DNA from: an uncultured Actinomycetes bacterium
GTDB lineage: Bacteria; Actinomycetota; Actinomycetes; Nanopelagicales; Nanopelagicaceae
Length of the DNA: 9,279 nucleotides
NCBI GenBank assembly: GCA_903832395.1
Contig: CAILBF010000160.1
Span: 1-9,279, forward strand
Direction: 5' to 3'
Every line of letters begins with the position of its first letter. Within the stretch, counting starts at the first letter, position 1. Positions 1 to 7,270 of this stretch are shown here, piece after piece. Position numbers and translations under genes: made by a program. Under the pieces are notes generated by a model. It saw only the letters and a list, made by a program, of their open reading frames with translations. It did not search any database and was not told the origin of the DNA.

Positions 1-327
1 CTTAGCAAAAGTTTCTTTATGGCGATCTAAAAAATCCCAATACAGAGTTGTAAATGGGCAGGCGTCCTCGCCAACACGAAGCTTTGGGTTATAAACACAA
101 GGCTTGCAATAGTTAGACATTCGCGAAATATATGCACCACCAGCTGCATATGGTTTGGTCATCATCGCACCACCATCAGCGTGAACACCCATCCCAATTA
201 CGTTAGGAACCATCACCCATTCGGTTGCATCGATAAATACTTCGCGCATCCAATCCAGGAATTCTTGTGGGTTAGTGCCGGTGATCAGCGCCAGATTTGA
301 AAGCAGCATCAAACGGGGGATGTGATG
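1..327 (-). pseudogene. Cryptochrome/photolyase-related protein (FeS-BCP/PhrB type), C-terminal part, 5'-truncated and running off the left edge
   Basis: Read on the minus strand, this frame gives a continuous C-terminal segment of the iron-sulfur bacterial cryptochrome/photolyase family, flavoproteins that repair UV lesions in DNA. Visible motifs in order are HHIPRLM, DWVMVPN-like TEWVMVPNVIGMG, ADGGAMMTKPYAAGG, RMSNYC and CPFTTLYWDFL. A CxxC pair followed 13 residues later by a third Cys matches three of the four 4Fe-4S ligands of PhrB. The fourth ligand lies N-terminal to the HH motif in the family and is absent. Recognisable sequence begins exactly at the HH pair (322-327). Upstream on this strand the frame only runs antisense to the M20 fragment until a stop at 481-483. 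About three quarters of the expected protein, including the antenna domain, is missing, so this is a gene remnant. The extreme C-terminus lies outside the window. Confidence 0.85.
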
Positions 328-331
328 GACC
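322..331. other. Head-to-head junction of two 5'-truncated genes
   Basis: Photolyase homology (minus strand) ends at the HH codons 322-327. M20 peptidase homology (plus strand) starts at the Trp codon 326-328. The two recognisable sequences abut within a few bases with no intergenic DNA. One deletion between two divergently transcribed genes, removing both 5' ends and the shared promoter region, would give this arrangement. A misassembly or chimeric clone would give the same picture. Confidence 0.7.
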
Positions 332-484
332 GATGCCGCACTCTTGCAATCAGCTGGAGTTCCGACAGTTCTTATTGGACCAACCGGTGGCAATTTGCAT
401 TCACCCAATGAATGGGTAGAAATAGCTGAAGTCGTGAAGACTGTTGAAGTATTAAAGGCCACGATCGTTAATTTCCTGAGTTAG
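326..484 (+). pseudogene. M20-family metallopeptidase (ArgE/DapE-like), last 52 codons only
   Basis: The plus frame from 326 to the TAG at 482-484 encodes a typical C-terminal end of an M20/M25/M40 zinc peptidase. WTDAALLQSAGVPTVLIGP resembles the family's WTDA-x-GIPTV-x-GPG block. It is followed by GGNLHSPNEWVEI, which carries the C-terminal metal-binding His in the H-x-x-x-E-W-V context, and then a closing helix. A stop (tga, 323-325) precedes the Trp codon directly, so no start exists and roughly 300 residues are missing. The fragment ends 5 bases before the -35 element of the peptide-transport operon and has the same orientation. The intact gene was therefore probably part of, or next to, that operon and hydrolysed imported peptides in the cytoplasm. 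It cannot be translated as a functional enzyme here. Confidence 0.75.
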
Positions 485-489
485 ATCTA

Positions 490-518
490 TTGACTTCAGG
501 TATTAACCCCAATAGACA
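490..518 (+). promoter_or_regulatory. Putative sigma-70-type promoter of the peptide-transport operon
   Basis: TTGACT (490-495) and TAGACA (513-518) are separated by 17 bp. The -35 is one mismatch from TTGACA; the -10 is weak but fits the TANNNT-like actinobacterial form only loosely. Transcription would start near 525 and leave a leader of about 55 nt. It sits in the only gap between the M20 remnant's stop and the binding-protein gene. It also overlaps a TTG codon at 490, which argues against translation starting there. Confidence 0.45.
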
Positions 519-531
519 TGGGCAAGAAATT

Positions 532-553
532 CCTCGGGGGGTAGCCCCAGGGG
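532..553 (+). promoter_or_regulatory. GC-rich stem-loop in the 5' leader of the binding-protein gene
   Basis: CCTCGGGG (532-539) can pair with CCCC (545-548), a bulged A (549) and GGGG (550-553) across the loop GGTAG. This gives eight pairs, one of them G-U. It falls just upstream of the AAGGAGAGG ribosome-binding site (561-569) and close to the predicted mRNA 5' end. It has no U-tract, so it does not look like an intrinsic terminator. It could protect the transcript or affect access to the ribosome-binding site; the function is inferred. Confidence 0.45.
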
Positions 554-579
554 CAAGACCAAGGAGAGGTTGGTTTCAA

Positions 580-2130
580 ATGAGGATCGTTTCCAAGAAG
601 CTGCTTGTTACTGCAGTTACTGTTGCACTTGCTCTGCCAGTGTCGTTCACTTTTTCACAAGTGGCCTCGGCTGCAACACCGGTCAAAGGCGGAGATCTCA
701 CAATCTTGCGCGGTGATCTTGAATCAAGTTTAACTCCAAGCATCCCACCTGATAACGCAGGTATCTGGGTTGTAGAAGAAATCTTCGACACACTCTTAGT
801 ACCAGCAGCGGATGCCAAGAGCTTGAAGCCAAGTCTTGCAACATCATGGTCTGCATCTAAAGATGGTTTGACATGGACTTTCAAACTTCGCAGCGGAGTG
901 AAGTTCTCCGATGGCACTCCAATGACTTCCAAAGATGTAAAGTTTTCATTGCAGGAGAATTCAAATCCCGCTGGTAACTGGGGATTCATTAACTCCTCAA
1001 TTTCTAAAATTGGAACACCAGACCCATTGACAGTCACGATCACAACAAAGACTCCTTACTCACCACTTCCTGCTGTTATGGCTATCTTTGCCAATTCCAT
1101 CATTCCTAATAACTACGGTGGTAAGACAAAAGATGAATTTGGCAAACATCCAATCGGAACAGGGCCATTTAAATTAGCAACTTGGACTAAGGGTCAACTC
1201 ATTAAGATTGTCCGCAACCCTTACTACTGGGAAGCTGGAAAACCGTATTTGGATTCAGTAACATTTAAATTGGTTCCTGATGCAAATACCCGCGCTAACC
1301 AGGTACAAGGCGGACAAGCTCAGATTAATGAGTTCCCATCCTTTTCAAGTGTGAAGACACTTAAGAACGTTCCTGGCGTAAAGGTCACGGCATTTGATTC
1401 CAGTGCTGTGAACTTTTTGATTTTCAACAACACCAAGGCGCCATTGAGTGATGTGCATGTCCGCAAAGCACTTGCTTCGTTAGTGGACAAGAAAGCAATC
1501 ATTACAGCTGTTCTGTTTGGTAATGGAACTCCAGCTGGTGCTTACATGTCTCCTTCATCTTGGTCACATAATGCCAGCATCAAGGGCTTGCCATATGACT
1601 TAACAAAGGCAAAAGCTGAACTAGCACTTTCAACACAACCAAACGGTTTCAGCGCCACCATCATGGTTTCATCCGGAAACGCTGATCAGAACACAATGGC
1701 TCAAATTCTCCAGAGTGAAGCTGCCAAAATTGGTGTCACTCTTCAGATCAGTCAGCTAGATCCATCAGCATGGACTGCAGCTCGTGATAACAAGTCATAT
1801 GACATCATGTTCGGATATGACACCACTGACATCATCGATCCTGATGAATTGATTCGATTCACAGGGCTCATCGATGGCGGCGGATCATCGCTATGGTCTT
1901 ATTACGATAATCAAAAGAGTGCCAAGTTAGCTAATGACGCGGTTCTCATTGACAATCAAACAAAGCGCAAAGCGATCTATGACAAGATCCAAGTTGCCTT
2001 TGATAACGATCAACCAATGGTGCCTTTGTACTACGCACCAAACTTGTACTCGTACTCAACCAAGGTACAAGCTTTCCACCCATTCGTAACGGGAAATTAC
2101 AATTTCCGGAATGTTTGGTTGTCAAAGTAG
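580..2130 (+). CDS. Peptide ABC transporter substrate-binding protein (family 5, DppA/OppA type)
   Basis: Extracytoplasmic peptide-binding protein of 516 residues, normal for SBP family 5. The ATG at 580 is chosen because AAGGAGAGG (561-569) lies 10 nt upstream and because the protein then opens with a good signal peptide: a basic start (MRIVSKK), a hydrophobic core and ASA|A cleavage after residue 31. An in-frame TTG at 490 would add 30 unlikely residues. The family signature runs over residues 86-124 (LATSW, then KLRSGVKFSDG, then DVKFSL), and GTGPF occurs at 193-197 before the RNPYYW segment. There is no cysteine anywhere, so it cannot be a lipoprotein, unlike most Gram-positive binding proteins. 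It delivers oligo- or dipeptides to the two permeases encoded downstream; the exact ligand cannot be read from the sequence, though the downstream peptidases point to D-residue peptides. A nickel or sugar ligand, also seen in this family, is less likely in this context. Confidence 0.92.
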   Translation: MRIVSKKLLVTAVTVALALPVSFTFSQVASAATPVKGGDLTILRGDLESSLTPSIPPDNAGIWVVEEIFDTLLVPAADAKSLKPSLATSWSASKDGLTWTFKLRSGVKFSDGTPMTSKDVKFSLQENSNPAGNWGFINSSISKIGTPDPLTVTITTKTPYSPLPAVMAIFANSIIPNNYGGKTKDEFGKHPIGTGPFKLATWTKGQLIKIVRNPYYWEAGKPYLDSVTFKLVPDANTRANQVQGGQAQINEFPSFSSVKTLKNVPGVKVTAFDSSAVNFLIFNNTKAPLSDVHVRKALASLVDKKAIITAVLFGNGTPAGAYMSPSSWSHNASIKGLPYDLTKAKAELALSTQPNGFSATIMVSSGNADQNTMAQILQSEAAKIGVTLQISQLDPSAWTAARDNKSYDIMFGYDTTDIIDPDELIRFTGLIDGGGSSLWSYYDNQKSAKLANDAVLIDNQTKRKAIYDKIQVAFDNDQPMVPLYYAPNLYSYSTKVQAFHPFVTGNYNFRNVWLSK

Positions 2131-2157
2131 TAAATGACTTAAAAAAGTAATTCGATA

Positions 2158-2191
2158 CGCGGTGTTCAAGAGATGGTTCTTGAGCACCGCG
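2158..2191 (+). promoter_or_regulatory. Long intergenic stem-loop between binding-protein and permease genes
   Basis: CGCGGTGTTCAAGA (2158-2171) pairs with TCTTGAGCACCGCG (2178-2191) around the loop GATGGT. This gives 14 bp with a single G-U pair, extendable by A2157-T2192. No T-run follows on the plus strand. The likely role is partial termination or a 3'-end stabiliser that leaves more binding-protein mRNA than permease mRNA, as is common in ABC importer operons; this is inferred. It is the only real gap (116 nt) within the operon. Confidence 0.7.
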
Positions 2192-2246
2192 TGTTGAATA
2201 ACTAGAGTAAAGATCAATCTACGACCTAGGGGAGGGTGCAGAAAGA

Positions 2247-3182
2247 ATGACTCGGTTCTTGATCAAGAGAATTGCACTCTTAGTACCTGTCGTTTTTGGC
2301 ATCATCACCGCTACTTTTCTCTTGATGCATGCTACTCCGGGAGATCCAGCTCTTACTTATTTAGGCAATCACCCAGAACCTGCGGCGATTGCCGCGCTGC
2401 ATCACCAATGGGGCTTAGATAAACCCGTCACTCAGCAGTACCTAGATTTTATTGGCGGTCTCTTTACTGGCGATTTGGGTAACTCACTTTTCTACAATGA
2501 AACAATTGTTAAATTGATTAGCTTGAAATTACCTCCAACGCTGATGTTGATGATCATGGGCTCTCTTTTTGGAATCATTTTTGCTCTTCCTCTGGCCATT
2601 TGGACAGCAATACGTAAAGACAAATTTATTGATCATCTTGTGAGCCTTTTAAATGCAGTGATCTTAGGAATGCCAATATTCTTTATTGGCGCTATGGGGA
2701 TCTTGTTTCTTGCTTTGAAAGTTCAAATATTCCCGGTTGGGGGATACGGGGAGACCAATTTGCAACACCTATGGTCTCTTGTTCTTCCCAGCCTCACGAT
2801 TGGTTTGGGGCTAGTGCCGCTATTGGTGAGAAGTTTGCGTACTTCAGTGATCGAATCTTTGGATAGTGAATACGTTGCATTCGCCCGTTCGAAAGGTCTA
2901 AAAAATCGCTCGGTGTGGTTGAAATACGCGTTACGGAACGGAAGCATTTCGGGAATTAGTATTTTGGGAATTCAAGTGGGATACCTAGCAGGCGGTTCTT
3001 TGGTTATAGAAAATGTTTTCGGAATTCCAGGGATGGGTTCTTTTTTAATGACGGGAATTTTGAATAGAGATTTCCCGGTGATACAAGGTGCAACGCTGAC
3101 TTTTGCGATGCTCGTAGTTTTGGTCTATTTGCTCACGGATGTGTCGTACGCACTCCTTGACCCACGGGCGAGGTTTAAATAA
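2247..3182 (+). CDS. dppB: Peptide ABC transporter permease, DppB type
   Basis: Inner-membrane channel subunit, 311 residues, the usual length for DppB/OppB. The first transmembrane helix (about 8-28) leads into the family's H-x-T-PGDPA motif (28-35). The periplasmic-loop segment HHQWGLDKPV (52-61) and TGDLGNSL (74-81) follow, then about five further hydrophobic helices. The cytoplasmic EAA loop that docks on the ATPase is at about 207-232 (SEYVAFARSKG ... YALRNG), and ENVFGIPGMG (255-264) is also typical. The ATG at 2247 has the strong site AGGGGAGGG (2228-2236) 10 nt upstream. Its stop overlaps the next start by one base (TAATG), implying translational coupling to the partner permease. Together with DppC it forms the heterodimeric pore. 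Confidence 0.93.
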   Translation: MTRFLIKRIALLVPVVFGIITATFLLMHATPGDPALTYLGNHPEPAAIAALHHQWGLDKPVTQQYLDFIGGLFTGDLGNSLFYNETIVKLISLKLPPTLMLMIMGSLFGIIFALPLAIWTAIRKDKFIDHLVSLLNAVILGMPIFFIGAMGILFLALKVQIFPVGGYGETNLQHLWSLVLPSLTIGLGLVPLLVRSLRTSVIESLDSEYVAFARSKGLKNRSVWLKYALRNGSISGISILGIQVGYLAGGSLVIENVFGIPGMGSFLMTGILNRDFPVIQGATLTFAMLVVLVYLLTDVSYALLDPRARFK

Positions 3183-4042
3183 TGAGTACCTCACTTTCCC
3201 TGCGACCAAATATATTAAGCCGTCTTAGGGGATTTCGCGTTAATAACTTCCGACTTTATTTAGGTATATTAATTATTTTTGTAGTAGTAGCGATGGCCGT
3301 ACTGGCTTCCCATTTAACGAAATTCGATCCTATTTCACAAGATTTACTCAACACTTTACAAGGCGGCACTGCCGAGCATTTCTTGGGTACCGATAACTTG
3401 GGGCGCGATGTGTGGAGTCGCCTACTTTATGGCGGGCGTACAGATCTATTTCTAGCCTCCATCGCAGTTCTAGCACCCTTCGTTATCGGCACAGTGGTAG
3501 GTGCTATATGCGGGTATTTCTCTGGGTGGGTAGATACCTTGGTGATGCGTATTGCCGATGTAGTTGTCGCATTTCCTTTTTATGTTTTGGTTATTAGCTT
3601 GGTCTTCATTTTAGGTAATGGCGTAGGAAGCATATTCATTGCAATTTCACTAGTGAGTTGGGTTGCATACGCTCGTATCGTGCGTGCCGAGACGATGATT
3701 GTTCGTTCCAAGGAATTCATTGAAGCAGCCCAAACTGGTGGAATTTCCAACCAGAAAATCATTACGCGCCATGTTCTGCCTAACGTGATTACGCAGGCGA
3801 TTGTTTATGCGATGAGTGACATCGTCCTCAATATCGGCGTCATCGTGACATTGAGTTATTTCGGTTTAGGAATCGTGCCACCCACGCCAGATTGGGGACG
3901 CATGATCGCAGAGGGGCAACAATTCTTAGCTGGCGGGTATTACGCGTTGACCATCCTGCCTGCGCTAGCAGTTGTGATCACGAGTTTGGGACTTTCCTTT
4001 ATCGGAGATGGTCTTGCCGTAGCACTGCGGGTAAAGCGATGA
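3182..4042 (+). CDS. dppC: Peptide ABC transporter permease, DppC type
   Basis: Second channel subunit, 286 residues, as expected for DppC/OppC. After an N-terminal helix (about 26-44) comes the family hallmark LGTDNLGRDVWSR (68-80). Several hydrophobic helices follow. The EAA coupling loop is at about 178-201 (KEFIEAAQTGG ... RHVLPN). Near the end is the conserved turn FGLGIVPPTPDWG (227-239). The start codon overlaps the dppB stop, with GGCGAGG just upstream, and the TGA overlaps the next ATG as ATGA (4039-4042). Both junctions suggest coupled translation and equal stoichiometry with DppB. Nothing appears broken. Confidence 0.93.
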   Translation: MSTSLSLRPNILSRLRGFRVNNFRLYLGILIIFVVVAMAVLASHLTKFDPISQDLLNTLQGGTAEHFLGTDNLGRDVWSRLLYGGRTDLFLASIAVLAPFVIGTVVGAICGYFSGWVDTLVMRIADVVVAFPFYVLVISLVFILGNGVGSIFIAISLVSWVAYARIVRAETMIVRSKEFIEAAQTGGISNQKIITRHVLPNVITQAIVYAMSDIVLNIGVIVTLSYFGLGIVPPTPDWGRMIAEGQQFLAGGYYALTILPALAVVITSLGLSFIGDGLAVALRVKR

Positions 4043-5019
4043 ACGCCATGAATTCTGGAGCAATGACTTCTAACGTATTAGAGGTAGAGGACCTTCAAAT
4101 CGTTGCTCGCATTGCTGGCCGTGATTACATTGCAATCGACAACATCAGTTTTAGTGTTGCGCAGGGTCACGCACGCGGGCTTGTAGGTGAATCCGGATCT
4201 GGCAAGAGTTTGACTTTGCGAGCAATCATGGGGCTTTTGCCTGCAAATGTTCGCGTCACATCGGGAGTCATCAAGTTCCAAGGTCAAGACTTACTCGCCG
4301 AAGGTGGCAAGTATCGCAAGAGTGTTTTAGGTACCGGCATATCCATGGTTTTCCAAGAACCATCTGTCGCGTTGAATCCGGTGATGAAAATTGGCAAGCA
4401 GATCACAGATAGTTTGATGCAGCATTCTGATCTCAACCGCAAGCAAGCAAGAGAGCGTGCCATTGATCTGATGGATCAAGTGGGCATTCGTGAAGCAAGT
4501 AAACGCGTTGATGATTTCCCTTTCCAACTCTCTGGCGGAATGAAACAGCGCGTGATGATCGCAGCTGCCTTGGCATGTGGACCTGAGCTGATTTTGTGTG
4601 ATGAACCAACCACTGCATTAGATGTCACGATCCAAGCCCAGATCATTGAACTATTTAAGAAGTTACGTAGCGAGCTCAAAGTTAGCTTACTTTATGTCAC
4701 CCATGACATCGGTGTGGTGGCCGAATTATGTGATGCAATTTCAGTGATGTATTCAGGCCGCATTGTTGAGCAAGCAGATGACATCAATAAGGTTTTTTCA
4801 CATCCTCGCCATCCTTATACAAAAGCCTTGCTCAGTGCGATTCCACGCATTGATGGACCTATTCAGCGCCTTAAAGGTTTGGATAACACGGGGCCGTCCT
4901 TGACTCAAAGATCCCAAGAATTGGCACCGCCTATGACAAACGTCGAACCTGGTTGGCAGATTGCTCCTTTTGAATTTGCTGATTTAGATGCCCTCTGGAG
5001 TGCGAGTTCTCATGAGTAA
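4039..5019 (+). CDS. dppD: Peptide ABC transporter ATP-binding protein, DppD type
   Basis: Cytoplasmic ATPase, 326 residues, powering import. It has a Walker A GESGSGKS (50-57), Q-loop Gln106 (FQEP), signature LSGGMKQ (164-170), Walker B LILCDEP (184-190) and switch His222 (YVTHD), so all catalytic elements are present. HPYTKALLSAIPR marks the start of the oligopeptide-transporter C-terminal extension. That extension has lost the GC-x-F-x-x-RC cysteine pattern common in DppD/OppD. The start is taken at 4039, where ATGA overlaps the dppC stop. ATG codons at 4048 and 4063 are possible alternatives (4063 has GGAG only 2 nt away, too close). An open upstream extension to 3892 lies inside dppC and is not real. 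It pairs with the next ATPase, whose gene begins 8 nt before this stop. Confidence 0.92.
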   Translation: MNAMNSGAMTSNVLEVEDLQIVARIAGRDYIAIDNISFSVAQGHARGLVGESGSGKSLTLRAIMGLLPANVRVTSGVIKFQGQDLLAEGGKYRKSVLGTGISMVFQEPSVALNPVMKIGKQITDSLMQHSDLNRKQARERAIDLMDQVGIREASKRVDDFPFQLSGGMKQRVMIAAALACGPELILCDEPTTALDVTIQAQIIELFKKLRSELKVSLLYVTHDIGVVAELCDAISVMYSGRIVEQADDINKVFSHPRHPYTKALLSAIPRIDGPIQRLKGLDNTGPSLTQRSQELAPPMTNVEPGWQIAPFEFADLDALWSASSHE

Positions 5020-5806
5020 ACCAATATTTGAAGCCAGAGATGTCAGTGTGACATTTAATGTTGGTCGTGGCCGGAATAAGAGCCAAGTACATGCACTCAA
5101 GAAGGTATCCCTTGATGTGAATGAGGGCGAAATTGTTGGACTTGTCGGTGAATCTGGTTCCGGCAAATCTACTTTGGCACGGGTTGCCATCGGCTTGCAA
5201 AAACAGAACTCTGGTGAGCTTTTCTATGCTGGGCAAGCCCTTCCAAAGGTGCGCACACTAGAGGATCGACGCAAGATGCAAATGATTTTCCAAGATCCGT
5301 ATTCCTCTTTGGATCCGCGCATGAGTGTGAAACAAGCGATTTTTGAGCTACTCGATACACATAACGTTCTTCCCAAGGAGAAACGTTTAGATCGTTGTAA
5401 AGAACTTCTTTCACTAGTGAAACTCCCAGAGAGTTTGCTCGATAGTCGCCCTTATGCAATGTCGGGCGGTCAAAGGCAACGCGTGGCTATTGCACGGGCT
5501 CTCTCCCTGAACCCACAATTTCTCATCGCAGATGAAGCGGTATCTGCCCTAGATGTTTCTGTACAAGCCTCGATTATTAACTTGCTCTCGGATCTTCGTG
5601 ATTCACTGAAACTTTCAATTCTTTTTATCTCACACGACCTTGCCATTGTGCGCTTGCTCTGTGATCGAGTCAATGTGATCAATCTTGGAGAGATTGTGGA
5701 ATCCTCCCCAACACTTTCTTTATTTGATAATCCTCAGCATGCCTACACAAGACAATTGATTTCAGCTGTGCCCAAACTTGATGCAATCGTTCGAAACGCA
5801 AACTAG
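5012..5806 (+). CDS. dppF: Peptide ABC transporter ATP-binding protein, DppF type (short form)
   Basis: Second ATPase subunit, 264 residues. It has a Walker A GESGSGKS (46-53), Q-loop Gln94 (FQDPYSSLDPR), signature MSGGQRQ (150-156), Walker B FLIADE (170-175) and switch His208 (ISHD). The YSSLDPR stretch is characteristic of the DppF/OppF side of the pair. It is shorter than typical DppF/OppF proteins (usually over 300 residues): it stops soon after HAYTRQLISAVP and lacks the C-terminal extension with its Cys motif. No recognisable lost extension follows, because the stop merges into the next gene's Shine-Dalgarno. The ATG at 5012 is preferred: GGAG (4997-5000) is 11 nt upstream and the start overlaps dppD by 8 nt, versus an upstream in-frame codon at 4988 with no support. 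Confidence 0.92.
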   Translation: MSKPIFEARDVSVTFNVGRGRNKSQVHALKKVSLDVNEGEIVGLVGESGSGKSTLARVAIGLQKQNSGELFYAGQALPKVRTLEDRRKMQMIFQDPYSSLDPRMSVKQAIFELLDTHNVLPKEKRLDRCKELLSLVKLPESLLDSRPYAMSGGQRQRVAIARALSLNPQFLIADEAVSALDVSVQASIINLLSDLRDSLKLSILFISHDLAIVRLLCDRVNVINLGEIVESSPTLSLFDNPQHAYTRQLISAVPKLDAIVRNAN

Positions 5807-5815
5807 GAGGATTAG

Positions 5816-7270
5816 ATGAGTGCTAAGTCCGGAGTGAATATGGATCAAGAACTCTTAAAGGGCGTTGAAGAGCTGATGAACAAACCAGTTATTGATGGCA
5901 AGTGCCCCGGAATTTATGCCACGCTCTTTCAAGGCGAAGAAGTACTTATAGAAAAAGGAATCGGTCAGTACAAAGTTGGTCAAGGCGCACCTACTGCAGA
6001 TACTTCTTTTCGCATTGCCTCGTGCACCAAGAGTTTTACAATCGCAGCGTTGCTGGTATTGCGTGATCGGGGAGCCCTTGATCTGAATCAGCCGATCACA
6101 GATTTTGTGGAGGAGTATCGCTTCAGCCAGATCAGCACCTATAAAACTATTCCTACTGTTGGCCAACTTGCGGCCATGTCATCGGGATTGCCATCTGATG
6201 ATCCATGGGCTGATCGGCAAGAATCAATTTCGGGGCAAGCACTACGAGAGATCGTGAGTCGCGGTGTGCACACCACGAGTAATCCAGGAGCGATATATCA
6301 ATACTCCAATTTAGGTTTTGCACTTTTGGGCCAAGTAATTGAAAGAGCATCTGGCCGCGATTTCCGGGAATTTGTTACCAGCGAAATCTTGAAACCTTTA
6401 GGCATGAGTGGTTCTGGTTTCGATAAAGAACTCTTTGCCCCAGATCGCGTTGCTGTTGGCTATCGAAAGAGCGGGGAAAACTGGCTTGAATTGCCATTTA
6501 CTTCATCTGGTGCTTTCTCATGTATCGGTGGACTCTTTAGCAGTGCACGAGATCTGCGCACCTGGGCACAGTGGATGCATTCGGCTTTAGTTCCTAATGC
6601 TAAAAATTCTGGGCCGCTATCTGCTCAATCGCGCCACAGCATGCAACAAATTGTGACCTCATCGCCTTTTAATACTCACTTAGCAACAGTTCCTTCAAAC
6701 GCACATCGTGCATTTGGTTATGGTTTGGGACTTTTCGTGGAGTTTGATCCAAAGTATGGTCAATTTGTATCACACTCTGGTGGCTATCCTGGCTTTAGTT
6801 CTCACATGCGCTGGCATGTGCCAACAGGACTCTCTGTTGTTGTTCTTGAGAATGCTACGTATTCGGGTGCATGGGCAACTGCCACTGGAATCTTGGATTA
6901 TGCGCTGGAGAAAATGGGGTATGAGCTGCCACTTGAGGATAAGTGGCCACACACACTTGAGTTAGCAAAGCAGGCTGATCTCCTTGTTCGTAATTGGAGC
7001 TCAACTCTGGCAGATGAAATCTTTGAAGAAAATGTTGACATGGATGTTCCGTATGGCGAACGACAGAGTTCCATCACAGCGCTGATCGCTGAAGTTGGCG
7101 GACTCAGTGCTTCATCAATGCTTAATGAAGTAAAAACTGCTTCGGATTCTCCGTTGCACTTTGTTTGGGATATTCCAGGCAAAAGCGGGTCGCTGCGATG
7201 TGAAATCCGCTTAAATCCCATCACTCCTATACGTATTCAAACCCTCAATGTTAAGAAGGCGGAAGCATGA
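5816..7270 (+). CDS. Cytoplasmic S12-family serine hydrolase (beta-lactamase fold), probable peptidase
   Basis: A 484-residue serine hydrolase of the beta-lactamase/PBP4*/D-aminopeptidase family. The nucleophile motif S69-C-T-K72 (S-x-x-K), Y163-S-N165 (Y-x-N) and H320-S-G322 (the H-x-G version of the third motif) are all present, so it should be active. No signal peptide or membrane helix is seen, so it acts inside the cell. This favours cleaving imported peptides over a beta-lactamase or cell-wall role. About 120 residues follow the catalytic domain and I do not recognise them. The start at 5816 has a near-perfect AGGAGG (5805-5810) 5 nt away; ATG 5840 is a secondary possibility. It lies 9 nt after dppF and overlaps the M55 gene by ATGA. 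S12 enzymes include a D-aminopeptidase and an esterase group, so D-peptide hydrolysis is an inference from context. Confidence 0.85.
   Translation: MSAKSGVNMDQELLKGVEELMNKPVIDGKCPGIYATLFQGEEVLIEKGIGQYKVGQGAPTADTSFRIASCTKSFTIAALLVLRDRGALDLNQPITDFVEEYRFSQISTYKTIPTVGQLAAMSSGLPSDDPWADRQESISGQALREIVSRGVHTTSNPGAIYQYSNLGFALLGQVIERASGRDFREFVTSEILKPLGMSGSGFDKELFAPDRVAVGYRKSGENWLELPFTSSGAFSCIGGLFSSARDLRTWAQWMHSALVPNAKNSGPLSAQSRHSMQQIVTSSPFNTHLATVPSNAHRAFGYGLGLFVEFDPKYGQFVSHSGGYPGFSSHMRWHVPTGLSVVVLENATYSGAWATATGILDYALEKMGYELPLEDKWPHTLELAKQADLLVRNWSSTLADEIFEENVDMDVPYGERQSSITALIAEVGGLSASSMLNEVKTASDSPLHFVWDIPGKSGSLRCEIRLNPITPIRIQTLNVKKAEA

Noticed and set aside
490..579. TTG-initiated N-terminal extension of the binding protein
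   Set aside because: It overlaps the predicted -35, would translate the hairpin region, and buries the signal peptide; ATG 580 has a good ribosome-binding site.
576..1043. 155-codon minus-strand open frame opposite the binding-protein gene
   Set aside because: Antisense to a well-supported family-5 protein; its sequence has no recognisable features.
3892..4038. Upstream open extension of the DppD frame
   Set aside because: It lies wholly inside dppC in another frame; ATGA overlap at 4039 is the natural start.
5816..7270. Class C beta-lactamase conferring resistance
   Set aside because: No signal peptide, and the operon context is peptide uptake; the third motif is HSG, seen in peptidases and esterases of the family.
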